Below the pieces are notes generated by a model. That model was not told where the DNA came from. It made no database searches and saw only the letters and a list, made by a program, of their open reading frames with translations. From positions 11,835,019 to 11,899,018 of the forward strand of contig OX291546.1 of assembly GCA_946406115.1 (NCBI GenBank): 64,000 nucleotides of DNA, written 5' to 3'. Of this stretch, positions 32,991 to 44,500 are shown one piece after another (position 1 is the first letter of the stretch; each line of letters starts with the position of its first letter). The stretch is from Apoda limacodes. Its lineage: Eukaryota > Arthropoda > Insecta > Lepidoptera > Limacodidae. Position numbers and translations under genes: made by a program.

Positions 32991-33283
32991 TGACTAGCTT
33001 TTGCCCGGTTTGACCTGCCTTAAATCTGGTTATCGGCATGGGATTCTTACGCTAACTTCTTAATTAGGTATACTAATGAAGTTTAGTATAGCAAATTAAA
33101 GCTGTAGCTATAGTTCGTTTAAGCTCGGTTATAGTTATTCCCGCGGAAACTTTTGAATTTTTGGGATAAAAACTATACTATGACCTTTCCGGGGACTCAA
33201 ATTATCTCCATACCACATTTCATCTAAATCGGTTTCACAGACAGAGAGCGAGAGCTACTACCGCATTTATAATATTAGTATGG
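32991..33283 (-). mobile_element. Lep1-type Helitron-like copy, reversed
   Basis: Starts ACTAGCTTTTGCCCGGTTTG, has TCCCGCGGAAACTTTTGAAT in the middle and ends GCATTTATAATATTAGTATG. Confidence 0.65.
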
Positions 33284-33739
33284 ATATATGGATATGGATA
33301 CCAATGTACCCTATACGACAGCGTCAAACTTCACATGCCGTCGGTCCCTTGCCAAGAAAAAGCCAGAGTGGGTTACTAGCTGTTATTCAATTAAATTAAT
33401 TCAAGAAATTAAAACAGTTTCGCACCAAAATCACGTTCACTAGTAAGTGTAAGTAGGTACTTTTAGATATGATACGTAACAACAACCGACAATGAAATGC
33501 AGGACAAAAACTCAACATATTATCTTTCATCGCATAATAATATAGTGGTAATGACCTGGTTTACAATTCAATTCACACTACTTGTTTATAACGAGGCCCT
33601 GGTACGAGTATTGGGGAAATCAGTGTAGATATTAGTTTTGAAAACTTTGTCATAAAATAATAGAGACATAATTAGGTCTATTTAATTTTTGCCTTCCATA
33701 TTTTTTATACTTTCTGAATAAAGTCAACATTATCATCAA
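33284..33739. other. Stretch with nothing recognised
   Basis: No supported exon or repeat. Confidence 0.3.
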
Positions 33740-34075
33740 AGCCTCATCTATGGCATGCCTTTCTCCCAGGCCTCTGCCTTCCGCATCCAGCCACCACCAG
33801 CCACCCTTTTAAGGTCCTTGGTCCAGTGGGCGTGGAGGGCGTCCCGTACTTCGCCTTCCTGTACGCCAATGTGCGGTGGACTAAACATGACGTAGAGTGG
33901 AGACTCTAGGTCACGTCTACTACATCGGCCCTCGGTCTTCCTACAGATGTAACCAACCCACTGCCATTTCAACTCACTAATTATGCGAGCTACCTCGGTG
34001 ACTTTAATTCTCTTCCGCATGTCCTCATTTTGATCCCGCAGAGACTCCCGCACTCCGTGCATATATAATAAAAAA
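33740..34075 (-). mobile_element. RTE-type LINE fragment (RT C-terminus)
   Basis: The minus strand encodes SLRDQNEDMRKRIKVTEVAR, ISELKWQWVGYICRKTEGR and TKDLKRVAGGGWMRKAEAWE, the tail that follows the RT domain in insect RTE-type LINEs. Truncated on both sides. Confidence 0.6.
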
Positions 34076-34911
34076 ATTGAAAGATTAAATTTAATCAATA
34101 ATTTTTATACTATAAATGTTCGTAATTAGAAACATGACTTGCATACCTTTTTACTTTCAATTATTTTCCTTACTTAAGTAAGACATACCACTAAATTTTT
34201 TGGTAAATCTTCGGAATTCACTTCCTTTTCTGCACAGTCGTCCTCCGTGGTCAAAAATCTTAGTGCCCGTGGCTCATCACATCGCTAAAAACCCCTTTGC
34301 GCCTCTTTTCACCCCCGGCACACCTCTTTCCGATTACATTCAGCTGTTTTAATTAGTTTTCCCGATATATATATTATATATATATTTATATGAAGAGATG
34401 GGCCAGTCTTGCAACGATTTTTTTCCAAAAATAATTTATTTAGAGCTACCGGACTATTATCCTGTAGTATCTTAATTATCTTGTCACTAACAAAATAAAA
34501 TCAAATAATATACACTGGCTACATAGACTAATATTTTAAAACACACTATAATATGTATAATTTTAAAAATTGATGGAATTAACATAAATTTAAGAGAATC
34601 TGACGATTCGCGGCGCCTCGCTGCTGCGTTACATACAAACGAATTTCCCATTATTTTTGACTCTTACTAATTGAACAAAATTAGATTTTGAAAAAGATAT
34701 CTAGGATTCTTTCTATTTTTTTTTAAGGGTTTACTAGTGTGGTGGATGTCCTGGCTACAGCATCAGCTCATCGTGTTGCCACAATTGCTTTGTACTCGTA
34801 TTTATAATTAAAAATACTGATCAAAACGAATCCAAACGCAAGAATTCTGCTATTATTCTTTCAAGAATGTACAATTGTGCTGGATATCCTGGATATCCAT
34901 GCATGTTTACA

Positions 34912-34947
<36 letters not shown>

Positions 34948-35959
34948 CTGCGATTGAAATTATAATATCATGCATTTAAGTACATCTTTATAACTTCTTA
35001 CTTACCTTTAATTAATTGTTTAAAGTTATTAAATTTATATAACGCACTTCTTTCACATAAATACAGCACGCGACTTTATCAAAATTCGATAAAATTATTT
35101 TATTTTATTTTTGCAGCAATCCACAGATATTATCTTTCAATAAATACTAAGGATCAGTAGCAAAAAATGTAGGTTGCTTTTGTATGCACTAAATTGCGTT
35201 TAGAACTGCACTTGAATGAAACACGCACCCGCGAGCAGACTTTGTGGCACGCAGTTAATCGGTCGCGTGCGTGCGTCCAACGAACGTCGCTTAACAGAAC
35301 TACGCTGACCTTTTGCGCGTGAATTTATTCATTTAAATAATTTATTTTCATGCAATGAAACAAGTAGGCTCGTTTCTTTTACTTAAGGGTAAACGCCGCA
35401 GACAAACGATTAATGTGTGTTTATTTAGAGTTGTGGTTTTCAACCGACACTTTTTGAATATAGCAATTCAAATATTGTACTAGTACTCACTTACCTTATC
35501 AAAAATTAACCAAGACATTACTTCTTTCCTATTTAATTTCCTAGAGAAACACTTTTTATTTGACCACTAAGACTTTAGAGCAATTGCATTATTAAATAGT
35601 TACAACTTGTAATGGTAAAACAAAAATTTAACTAAATAGATATATGACAAAACATCTAAAAAATATAACATTCTTGCGAAAAAGGTATTAAGAACAAAGT
35701 GTACCTAACACTCTATAATTTTTGATTTGTTGTCATCATATAGATAGATCATTTCTTGTTGACCAAAATTCATTCAGTAAAAGATAGTTTACTTACTTAC
35801 TTAAATGGTCGGACACACAAAAATATACAAACATATAGGAAGACCCGATTCGGAATTGCATAGCTCTAGCTTAATTGGAAGTACCCTAGATTTTTGATGA
35901 TATAATAAATAGTGCTTGACATTGGTAACATCAACTTCTATGTAAATTTCAGTTTATTA
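34076..35959. other. Intergenic stretch, one (AC)n microsatellite
   Basis: No exon is supported. A GC-richer patch at 35220-35330 resembles a promoter or repeat end but has no recognisable partner. Confidence 0.35.
34914..34943. repeat. (AC)n microsatellite
   Basis: About 14 AC units. Confidence 0.9.
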
Positions 35960-36160
35960 AGCTCGCGTGAAGGAACCCTATTAGTAAGACTCCGCTGTCC
36001 GTCCGTCTGTCACCAGGCTGTATCTCATGAACCGTAATAGTTAGAAAGTTAAAATTTTCACAGAAGATGTATTTCTGTTGCCGATATAACAAATACTAAA
36101 AAAAAACGGCCAAGTGCGAGTCGGACTCGTGCACGAAGGGTTCCGTACCATCATCTATAT
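35960..36160 (+). repeat. GGTTCCGT-family dispersed element
   Basis: GGAACCCTATTAGTAAGACT, GTCCGTCCGTCTGTCACC, then A-rich and GGCCAAGTGCGAGTCGGACT followed by GAAGGGTTCCGTACCA. Confidence 0.6.
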
Positions 36161-37381
36161 AATTAACTGAAATTTATTAATCAGCGCCAAGTTGTAGTAG
36201 TATTGAAATTAAAGTTTTTTAAATGATAATCAAATTAAATCATTCAAAACTAAACTTTTAAAGCGAAAATTCCAAACTTATCTAGGCGTTCTTAATCTTC
36301 GAGACATCCAAACAACATGCGCGCTTATGAACGCAGCTGCCTGCCACAAGCTCGATTCGACGTTGCGCGAAGCGCGCCGGCTAGTCCAATGCGTCAATGA
36401 GAAAAGTGCCGTAAAAACTAAAACTTTGTTAGTGCCTTTAAACCAAAAAAGATATTATATAAGATGTACAGGTAGTTAAATTCATTTTTTTAAAACGCCC
36501 GGCATTCACTACTGCTAGGAAACGGAGCATTGTTATTGCCACCTCTAAATTTTTTTTTAGAAAATTGCACCTTTAGAAATACACCCCAAAGGAAAAAAGT
36601 GAAAATTAACAAAATAAATTACTGTTATATGCAACTTACAAAAATAAGTTAAATCCCACCAAAAACATTTCTTGTAATATGTTACTAAGACGAGATCATA
36701 TGGGTCGCACTCATGTAAAGCCTAGCTTCTAACTCTACACACCCTAACTCTACAAGCATTATTCACAAACTCTACACCTTAGTCAAAATATGTGGCTTGG
36801 CCGTTTCAAATTCAAAGTCATATTTTTTTATTCAAATTAGGTTTTTACAAACACTTTTGAATCGTCAAAGTTAAGAAATACTTTTTTTTGAATTCACTAA
36901 AACCAAAGCGACTGGAAAACGAAATTGGACGTCGCCAGAGATGTTAACACCAATGTTCTTGTAAATGTTAAAAGGCATGGTCTAAAAATGTGAGACATCA
37001 GAGAATGTGATTTTCTTAGTGGTGAACGCGTAGACTTAGCTTCGTTGGGTTGAATTGGACCAAATTTTCCGTTCCCAGTTGGAGACCTTGAAGAGTAGTC
37101 TCGACTTTCTACACAAGTTCGCCGCGGTTTTTCACCGCAGCAATACGAGGGATGTTTGCATAGTTTTTTGTCAACTTGGTACCTCAGCTTCGCGAGTTTT
37201 TTTCGCCTTAAAGTCGATTGCCAGACAGGCAACGATAGGTTAAAAAAGTTCTATTGGCATCCGACATTAAAGCAAATAAATCATATTCTGTCAATAAATC
37301 CGCTTTATAGCGCTTTTTTTACTTTTTAGTGGATATGCAATCGAAGTAATGTTTTTGGTAAAGAAATAGTTTATTTTGAAT
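36161..37381. other. Intergenic stretch, nothing recognised
   Basis: Includes a 110-codon minus-strand open frame at 36897-37232 whose product I do not recognise, with no splice context or relative in the window. No function is claimed. Confidence 0.3.
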
Positions 37382-37946
37382 CTATACTAATATCATAAAG
37401 AGGAAAGATTTGATTGTTTGTTTGTTTGTTTGTACTGAATAGGCTCCGAAAATACTGGACCGATTTGAAAAATTCTTTTACCATCAGAAGCCGATATTAT
37501 CCCTGATGAACATAGGCCACTTTTTACCGCGGGAAAATGCTTCATTCCTACGGGAAAACGGGTAATAGGAGACAACGGGTAGTAAGAAATACCCTTCCGT
37601 ACATTCCTAATTACTTAATTACGTAATTACTTCCTTTTTCACATAATTCTAAAAGGCTGAACCGATTGGGTTGAAATTTTATATGGGTATTTCGATGGTT
37701 TTCTGGATGATTTAAAAATACAAATGGACTAGGTAGGTGGCGCTGCTGTTCGTATGACAACTATTAAACGGCTTGACCGATTGGGTTGAAATTTTGTATG
37801 TGTATTTCCATGGTTTCACAGACACGAATGTATTATGCCATTAAAGAGGATTTGATTGTTTGTTTTTTTTCCATAATTGAGGAGTTGCCGTAAGAACCTC
37901 CGCCGATAACGAAATTTAGGGCAGGCGAAGCCGCTGGCAGAAGCTA
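37382..37946 (+). mobile_element. Helitron-like copy (long variant)
   Basis: Starts CTATACTAATATCATAAAGA, has AGGCTCCGAAAATACTGGAC and two GATTGGGTTGAAATTTT blocks, and ends GGCGAAGCCGCTGGCAGAAG then CTAGTACTA. Nearly the same as 48112-48648. Confidence 0.65.
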
Positions 37947-37979
37947 GTACTATATACATTAGGGATATTTATCATAAAC

Positions 37980-38160
37980 TATAGCTGACCCGGCAAACGT
38001 TGTTTCCCTTTAGTCGCTCTCCCTTATATACATAATAGTTAAAACCGCGAACGATGTTTTGCTAGAGTCCCTCTTTCTTATATACCTACATAATAGTTAA
38101 ACCCGCCAACAATGTAATAGTCCCTCTACCTTATATACATAATAGCTGAACCAACATTTT
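37980..38160. repeat. Three-copy tandem repeat, about 60 bp
   Basis: Units share the order CCGGCAAACGTTGTTT-like, then GTCCCTCT, then TTATATACATAATAG(T/C)T. Copies decay toward the right. Confidence 0.6.
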
Positions 38161-38477
38161 AATTTATAAAGATTGATAACTTGACCATAGCGTCACGTAC
38201 CGTGTCCACGTATTTACAAAAGGTTGTACATTGTACTAATTGCATGTGCACAACAACTTACCAAAATTTTATTACAATCGGATTAATAATTAATGGTAGT
38301 GGTGCCCATACTTTTTTCAATGAAGATCTACCTACCAAAAAATTATGACGGATATCGACGCTTGTACCTACAAAACTTTTTTATCAGTAAATAAAACTAC
38401 TACACTAGGTGACAATGTTTCAATTTGTATTTAATAGTCATTTATAATAAAACAAAAAAAAAACGTGATTTTGGTCA

Positions 38478-40440
38478 TTGCATGACATTGGTGGTCTTCC
38501 GCTTTACAAGACGCAAGTCCGGTCCCACATATTATTGTTTATAAATAAAGCTAACGTTCAGAAAAAAAAATCTACTTGTGACAGAGTATCAGTAAATATG
38601 GATGGTGTACGAGATAGCCTAAGCAAAGAAACGTGGGTTGACTTATACAAAATAACAGATGTTGAAGAAGTAGCAGAGCTGCTGACCACAAAAGTTCACA
38701 GAGTTATCGGAGAAAATACTAAAACCTATACAGTGCCAAGAAGGCAAAAACCTCTTAAGCCGTGGATTACAATTGAGGTCATAAAAATGATACGAGAACG
38801 GGATAAACTACATAAGGACCTAAGAAAATCACCAAACGACTTAGAAGCTAAAAATAAATATACCTCTTACATAAAAGAATGTAATAATAAAATAAAAAAA
38901 GTTAAGTCAGAATATTACAAATCTCAGCTAGAAAAATGTACAGGGAATACTAAGGGTACCTGGAAAATTATAAAAGAGGCTTGTGATCTTAAATCTAATA
39001 GGGTGTCATCATCTAATTTACTGACAATAAATAAATCACCAAATTTCGAACTTAATGAGGTCAACAAATATTTTACTGAAATAGGACCTAACCTGGCAAA
39101 CAATATTATGCATAAAATAAATTCAAATGAAAATGATCTAACTAGCAAAATCAAAACTACTACCTCGCCTCTCAAATCAATGTGTTTCTTTAATACTGAC
39201 GCTATAAAGATTAAAAGCATTATTAATAACCTAAAAACTGACGGTACTCCTGGCTATGATAATATATCTGCTAAGATAGTGAATGATTTAGCCTCATACC
39301 TTGTAGACCCAATTACTTATATGTGTAACCGTTCATTGGAAACTGGTGTTTTCCCCAGTATACTTAAAAAGGCTATTATCACTATTATTATATGGTGAAA
39401 AAAATATCCCTAGTAACTATAGACCAATTTCTTTGTTAACTACATTTTCAAAGATATTGGAGAAATTAGTGCACAAAAGGCTGGTTAACTACTTTGAAAA
39501 AAATAATCTACTGAGCAATAGTTAATAAATAAGCAGTACTCTAGGTTCCACACTTTTCCTAATTTACGTCAATGAGTTGTGTAAGACAGATCTATAAGGT
39601 GGTGAGCAAATTATGTTTGCAGACGATACCGTAGCGTTATTTTATGAATCTACTTGGAATAAAGTTTTTAACCTAACTGAAGTAGGAAAACTTGCTATGT
39701 CTGTTTTAGCAAAACAGCTGCATCTACTCCATGCAATAACCTAAATCTTAAAAAACACACGTTCCCGTGCAACCTTGACAACAAAGCACAAGAAAAAGAA
39801 GCATGCAACTGTACTATACTAAATCGCGCTAGCATGGTTAAATATTTAGGTGTGACGATTGAGGAACGTCTCAGTTGGCAGCTTTATGTTGCTCATTTAG
39901 CCACTAAAGTTAGACAGTTAATTTACATCTTTAAAAACTTACGTTCCTTTACCAGTCTTAATTTAAGAATACAAATATATAAAGCGCTTTGCGAATCTTT
40001 ATTAACTTATTGCATATGTTCTTGGGGTGGCGCTGCAAAAAGTCATCTTATAACGCGCACAAAGAGGACTACTAAAAGTGATAATGTTTCTTCCGTATAG
40101 ATTTTCTACAGAAGAGGTTTACAACAAAACGAAGGTCTTGATGGTCAGAAAACTATATGTCCTTCGTTCCCTGCAAAGATATTAAAACAGTACATCGAAT
40201 GTGCCTCTAACAGAGAACAACAAACGACGTAGTTATTGTCCGATACCTTCAGTTAAAAGTACATTTGCCCAGAAACAGTATATATTTCTTGCCTCATGGC
40301 TATACAAAAAATTTAATCATATCTATAAAACAAGAGACCTTAATAAAAATGCAATCAAAAATAAAATATACACACCACACACAAAACACCCATATTTAAC
40401 TGTAAAAATATTAGTTAATTGTTCTTATTTACTATTGTAA
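38478..40440 (+). mobile_element. 5'-truncated, decayed non-LTR retrotransposon (RT domain)
   Basis: A long frame (38478-39398) encodes the region between endonuclease and RT and RT block 1 (NNLKTDGTPGYDNISAKIVN). Frameshifted continuation follows: NYRPISLLTTFSKILEKLV near 39415, IMFADDTVALF (catalytic ADD) near 39613 and KYLGVTIEERLSW at 39840. Part of the palm is deleted near 39525. No endonuclease or ORF1 is present. Clade uncertain, probably Jockey/CR1-like. Confidence 0.75.
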
Positions 40441-40699
40441 TAACTAAGTTATTTGATGCCGGAAGACTAACCTTTGTCGCAAATTTTTGCCCTTACAATT
40501 TGTATTAAGTGTTGTATTCTTAAAGCCAGAGGCTGTAAGTGTTAACCGGCACTCCACTAAGATTATTTTTTAATATTATATTTTATGAAAACCAGTGGAA
40601 GAAGACACTGACTCCCGAGATACAGTTTTTTTTTAACTAGTTCGGGATTCAGGAAATTCAAAAATATTTTGTAACAATGTGTTTATTAAGTATATAGTA
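40441..40699. other. Probable 3' UTR of the decayed LINE
   Basis: AT-rich, no coding content. The LINE's true 3' end could not be fixed. Confidence 0.3.
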
Positions 40700-40935
40700 A
40701 ACTAGCTGTCCCGGCGAACGTTGTTCCGCTGCCGTCCCTCTGTACCCGGCGAAAGTTGGTTTTTACCTATAGTGCCCGAGTCCGGCTCGCACTTGACATA
40801 TCGAGATAAAAACTATCCTATCTTTTAAGTTGGATCAAATAACAGATATTTACGAAGTTTGATCAAAATCGGTTCAGTAGTTTAGGAGTCCATTGAGGAC
40901 AAACATTGTGACACGAGATTTATATATATTAAGAT
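40700..40935 (+). repeat. Dispersed LINE-tail repeat
   Basis: CTAGCTGTCCCGGCGAACGT, TCAAAATCGGTTCAGTAGTT, then CGAGATTTATATATATTAAG. A common insect RTE-like 3' end. Confidence 0.5.
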
Positions 40936-40939
40936 AAAT

Positions 40940-41320
40940 AAATAAACATGGAGTACTGCTGTCATCTGTGGGCGGGAGCATCTGGATACCAGCATGACCC
41001 TTTTGACTTGGTTCAGCGACGAGCTGAGAGATTGTCGACGATCACAAGCCGTACCTTAGGTCTGAAGTCTGAGGTGAGATTTTGCCTCCCTGTTTATGTT
41101 CTACCGGTGGTTCACCTCAGTGTTATAAAAAAAAATGCGTCCGAGACTATTCTTTATTCTGTGGCCAGGTTTCTCCGTTTTTTACAAAGGTTCCAGCTAA
41201 TACAAAAATTTATAAATTGTGAGAGCACAACCAAACAACACCCACAGTACGAAATGCGGAGCCATATCCCGTTACATCTAATATGTAGAATATTAAAAAG
41301 GATTGCCTACTAATTTCTTA
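40940..41320 (+). mobile_element. LINE RT fragment (CR1/Jockey type)
   Basis: MEYCCHLWAGASGYQHDPFD and DLVQRRAERL match the block after the RT palm in lepidopteran LINEs. Downstream text is CR1-tail-like but shifted in frame. Confidence 0.55.
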
Positions 41321-41367
41321 CAAGGTTTGGGTATCGACAAATTGATAGGTGTAGGAAAAACATTTCC

Positions 41368-41373
41368 TTTATT
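41368..41373 (-). promoter_or_regulatory. mRpL51 poly(A) signal
   Basis: AATAAA on the minus strand, 51 nt past the stop codon. Confidence 0.7.
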
Positions 41374-41423
41374 TGATAACAGCTAAAAATTAACTTTACT
41401 ACATAATTTAATCAACAAAAAAA

Positions 41424-41567
41424 TTAGTCGGGAGATTGTCCAGTTTTAGTCTTCCTATTTAATTTTCGATACAGAAATGATAATCGTTTCTCTAGGTCCT
41501 TCCATTTAGTTGGCCTCACTGCTGGAGATGCACTCTTTGCCCACATCTTCTTTTTCCTAAGTATAAC
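41424..41567 (-). CDS. mRpL51 exon 4 (C-terminus)
   Basis: Acceptor TTTGTTTCAG. Encodes [40 protein letters not shown] and TAA at 41424-41426. Confidence 0.92.
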   Translation of the reverse strand, partial: VILRKKKMWAKSASPAVRPTKWKDLEKRLSFLYRKLNRKTKTGQSPD

Positions 41568-44500
41568 CTGAAACAAAGGTTTATTAATTAAATGTCTCAA
41601 AACTTAAAGCTATATATAAAGAATAGCACTTCAGTCAATTTGACTTTAGGTTACTTTATTCAACTGAGTAAAAAAAAAAATTTAAGATTTAATTTTTATA
41701 ACATTTAACCAGTAATAGCATTTGAGCATATTAGTCCAGTAACCTTATCAAAAATCGAAAAAAAAGATTTTAGTGATTTTAACCCTAAAGGGCTAGTTTC
41801 TAATAGTATCTTAAAGACGTCTAGGAAGTAAACGAAATTTGCTATGAGACTGGAGTTGTCTCTATAGACTCAATAGTTATCGCGATAAAGCTTTTTTAAA
41901 ATTTATCTAAATGTAAAAAAATCCGAAAATTTCGGTTTTTTTTTTATTTTGGCGATTTTAACCCTAAAGGACTAGTTTTTGATACTACTTAAGATGTTTT
42001 CAAAGTAGACTAAATTTGCTATATAATGAAACAAGAATTGTTTCTGTAGACCCAATAGTTCCCAAGATATAGCTTTTCAAAATGTATTATTTTTTTCGAA
42101 TCTTGTAATTTTAGCAATATTTTGTCGTTCAGAATGAATTTTGACACTGATTCTTTGAAACCCCCTGTTATATCATTGAAACCCTGTACGTTTTATGATA
42201 GGATGTTAAAAAAAAATGGGAGCGACGATGGTTAATAATAAGCTATAATGAAATGAAAACGTTAAGTAAAATAAAAGTTAATAGGGTTAATATGTTAAAT
42301 TGAGTTATAGAGATCAAGTTAATTTAGCCCTCTTGCATTCACTTATACCCATTACTTCTCATTCATCATTTTCTATTTAACTTTTTATGTACAATCATCT
42401 TACAGGTACAGGCGTGGTTGGGAGACACACTGAACCCTCTCACCTGGGGGTAGATATCCAAGCCTAAAGACCTCAACCCCAAAATGATGGCCAGAGACGC
42501 AGCCCCACAACACCTCTTGCGGCTCCGAGGGTTGTGGGAACGCGTGCAGCTGCAGGAAGGCAGGGCTGAAATTCTCATCAGTGTGCAGACACAGCATCGG
42601 GGCCTCCTGCGACAACGTACCTGATGTTGCAGTAGTAATGAGTACTCCTTGGAAGGCGACGATCTGTCTGTCCGATGTCGCAAGGAGGATGTCTTGTGGG
42701 AACAAGACATCGAGGAGACATCGCCATCTCCTGATGAGAATATACCATCACGATAAGACGATCCAGATACAGATGAATCTCAACCGGGCCCTTTCAAGAG
42801 GACTTAATTAAATTGATTTCTATAACTCAATTTAAGGTTCAAAAAAAATAAAGAATTTTAAAAAGTTTTATTTCGGGAACTTTTGGGTTGATGACTACCA
42901 CCACCTAATGCCTCAGCACATCAGGTCTCTAATGACTAAGCGTAACGCAGCCCGCCGAAGACGCAATCGCGCTCCCTACGCCGAAAAGTAAACTTCTTCG
43001 TGCCCAACGTTTCGGTGAACTGATGGAGAATATCTCTTCCTCTCATCAAGCTTATTGGCGCCTAGCCAGAGCGTTGAAATCAGACACACTCCACTCCACT
43101 AACCCGTCCCAACAATATTTCCGCGTTCGATGACGACGAAAAAGCGGATTGCCTTGCGGATCCCGATCACGCGCGAGACGGTGAAGTAGAACGCAGAGCA
43201 TCTGTGCCCCAACGGTACCCTCTGCCCCCCGTTACGGTTAACGAGGTCAAGCAGGTCATCAAAGACCTATGCCCCCGCAAAGCCCCCGGCGCGGACGGTA
43301 TCTCTAACGATAACGTACCGAGCGTTCCTCTTACCGCCCTAGAAGTTTACTAAAGTCCCTTGGTAAACTTTACGAAAGCCTCCTCCTTACGGAACGCTTT
43401 AGTCTCCAAAGGCATCTTAATGCAATACAAGCAGTTCGGCTTCCGCGCACAACACTCGTGCGTCCACCAAGTCCTCCGTATCACGGAACACATTCCACTG
43501 GCTTCCAACCAGTATTAGGTAAGCCCCGTTACACGGGCGCTGTCTTCCTCGATGTAGCGAAAGCCTTCGGCAAAGTCTGGCGCAACGGTTTAATTTATAA
43601 ACTGTACAACTACGAGAAGCCAGACCGCCTCACCTACGGGTTCGAGGCTCACGCCGGTCGAGGGGACGACCCCAAGACTCCTTCAGAGTCACGCCCCAAA
43701 AGTCCGGTGAAGCAGTAATGGCTGCATCAGCCACACTGTACTAGTCATATAGAAAAAACATCTTAACCTACGTACTATCAAAAACTAGTCCTTTAGGGTA
43801 AAAATAGCCAAAATCTGAAAAAAAGCCGTTTACCTATAATATAGTAGTATTTTTGAAAGAAAGATTTTTTAAAAAAATACAGAGCAAAGATTGATTGCCC
43901 AGATACTGAGTACTTATGTGACATAAAAAGTGATGTCACTGATAAAGTGGAATACTCACATGATACTCTTGTTTAGCCTTCAGACCTCTTATCCAGGAAG
44001 GGACATTGTAAAGTGTCTTGACAGGATGTAGATTGCCTGAACCAAGAATGTCAATGTAATCATTTTGTCCAAATAATGCTTTCTTTTCTGACCATGAATT
44101 TGAAGGCCTGAAAATACATTCAAACTGATATGAAACTTTTATAAGACAGTTGATATTACTCCCAATTAGCTATGCCTGTGGACACTAGTTTGCACTATAT
44201 TGAGCTTATTTTGATTTTATTGTTGAAAAATGAATAGCTAATACAAAACACTGATACACAAAATTCCAATAAAAAATTAAAAACATCTTGGATTTTCCTA
44301 GCAAGTACTATTTTTCTACAAATACTATAAATGAACATTATCATCACTATTTCCTTTTCACAGTTTTGGGTCACAGTAACTTAAAGGTGATGCAGTAAAG
44401 AAGAATGAACCGGAATTATAGATAATATTTGTTTTATATATAACATCAAAATCATAATCATCAGTTTTTCAGTATTTTATGATTTTCATTCATTCATCTC

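Larger units (their letters stand above)
41930..43835. mobile_element. Composite repeat island bounded by about 75-bp inverted repeats
   Basis: CCCTAAAGGACTAGTTTTTG near 41977 and its complement near 43780 are part of about 75 bp of inverted similarity that also includes TTTTGGC-ATTTT and AAGATGTTTT. Between them lie a cysteine-rich ORF fragment and a Jockey-type RT fragment. Whether this is one transposable unit or two copies of a repeat in opposite orientation is open. Confidence 0.45.

Noticed and set aside
36897..37232. A 111-codon minus-strand frame
   Set aside because: Basic, low-complexity composition, no recognisable motif and no splice context.
42400..42705. A 101-codon minus-strand frame opposite the cysteine-rich fragment
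   Set aside because: The plus strand shows the known Cys spacing; the minus frame is its shadow in GC-rich sequence.
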